From the NCBI GenBank assembly GCA_029204225.1, contig CM055109.1, positions 38,700,632 to 38,764,631 on the forward strand: a stretch of DNA of 64,000 bases. Reading direction: 5' to 3'. The stretch comes from Diphasiastrum complanatum. Taxonomy: Eukaryota > Streptophyta > Lycopodiopsida > Lycopodiales > Lycopodiaceae. Position 1 is the first letter of the stretch; each line of letters opens with the position of its first letter. The position numbers were made by a program, and so were the translations under genes. Under the pieces are notes generated by a model. The model made no database searches, was not told where the DNA came from, and saw only the letters and a list, made by a program, of their open reading frames with translations. This document shows, one piece after another, positions 63,641-64,000 of the stretch.

Positions 63641-64000
63641 TTGGTATCAGAGCAAGGCTTACGAAGATCGGAGAACTTGGAGTGGTGTTGCTTTTTGTCA
63701 AATTTTTGGTGTGGATCAATTGGTAATCTCATCCAAGTGGAGAACAAGATTCCGAGTGGGTGAATTCTCCCAATTTCCATTTGCATGTCGTTAAGATCCG
63801 TCTCTCTCGAATTTCTCTAGTGTTTTATGGAAGATTGTCCTTGGAAGCCAAATTGTAATGCTTTTTTGGAGCTTTTGCTTATGTAGCTCAAATCTTTGGT
63901 AGATCTGAATTTTCCAGCAAGTGTACTTTCATTCTAAGGATCATTAATGATGAAATTAACTATGCATGTTGGTTCTTTTCATGATTTATGGTTCTAGAGG
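63641..64000 (+). mobile_element. Primer site and leader of family Q, copy 2
   Basis: TTGGTATCAGAGCAAGG at 63641-63657 is a tRNA-Met primer site directly after the LTR. The leader then matches copy 1 at 39690-39360 to GGATCATTAATGATG. The element runs off the window end, so any coding region is unseen. Confidence 0.75.

Overview
The window looks like nuclear DNA of a land plant with a large, transposon-filled genome. The evidence is one plant-type beta-tubulin gene with its two introns at the usual codons, surrounded by decayed Ty1/copia and Ty3/gypsy retroelements with plant-type primer-binding sites (initiator tRNA-Met, and tRNA-Asp of the Athila/Tat type). The sequence is AT-rich with very long pure GA/TC microsatellites. 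I cannot name the lineage; a fern or gymnosperm would fit, but nothing seen here proves it.

Only one host gene is convincing: beta-tubulin at 41578-43278 (+). It has three exons, a 443-residue product and an intact frame. Copies of an MYB3R/MSA-like mitotic element lie upstream and a 100-bp tandem duplication lies just past the stop.

Layout. 1-8170: no genes; simple and tandem repeats, including a hairpin tandem array (2012-2686) and a duplicated segment whose two copies each end in (AG)n. 8178-10277: copia element C (minus). 12.2-14.8 kb: Ty3/gypsy RNase H and protease remnants. 16.0-17.3 kb: copia gag-protease (minus). 17.5-21.8 kb: Athila/Tat-like gypsy gag, with an 876-bp segment duplicated between 88-bp repeats and a duplicated TATA region. 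21.8-24.3 kb: unrecognised degenerate ORFs and an LTR-like end carrying (TC)100. 24.5-26.0 kb: gypsy gag fused to a copia integrase scrap. 26.0-30.9 kb: repeats and LTR-like sequence. 31-39.3 kb: dense nest of copia pieces (element M minus, element A plus, a fragment B joined to A inside the RT/RNase H domain, and C copy 2 minus). 39.3-40.0 kb: an LTR plus leader of a family that recurs in inverse orientation at 63.5-64 kb. 41-43.6 kb: tubulin. 47-50.6 kb: Athila/Tat-like gypsy (minus) with tRNA-Asp primer site, a leader full of GGCGAGTAATA motifs, and an LTR carrying (TC)55. 50.5-58.3 kb: more copia, including an element whose gag is split between opposite strands and whose LTR interrupts a non-LTR-retroelement-like ORF. 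58.7-60.6 kb: a repeat family and a hairpin tandem array. 60.6-63.4 kb: nothing recognised.

Apart from tubulin, every recognisable coding stretch is a broken retroelement gene, so there is no operon or pathway to describe. The noteworthy material is repeat architecture: chimeric elements, leader hairpin arrays, tandem hairpin satellites and microsatellites that lie inside LTRs.
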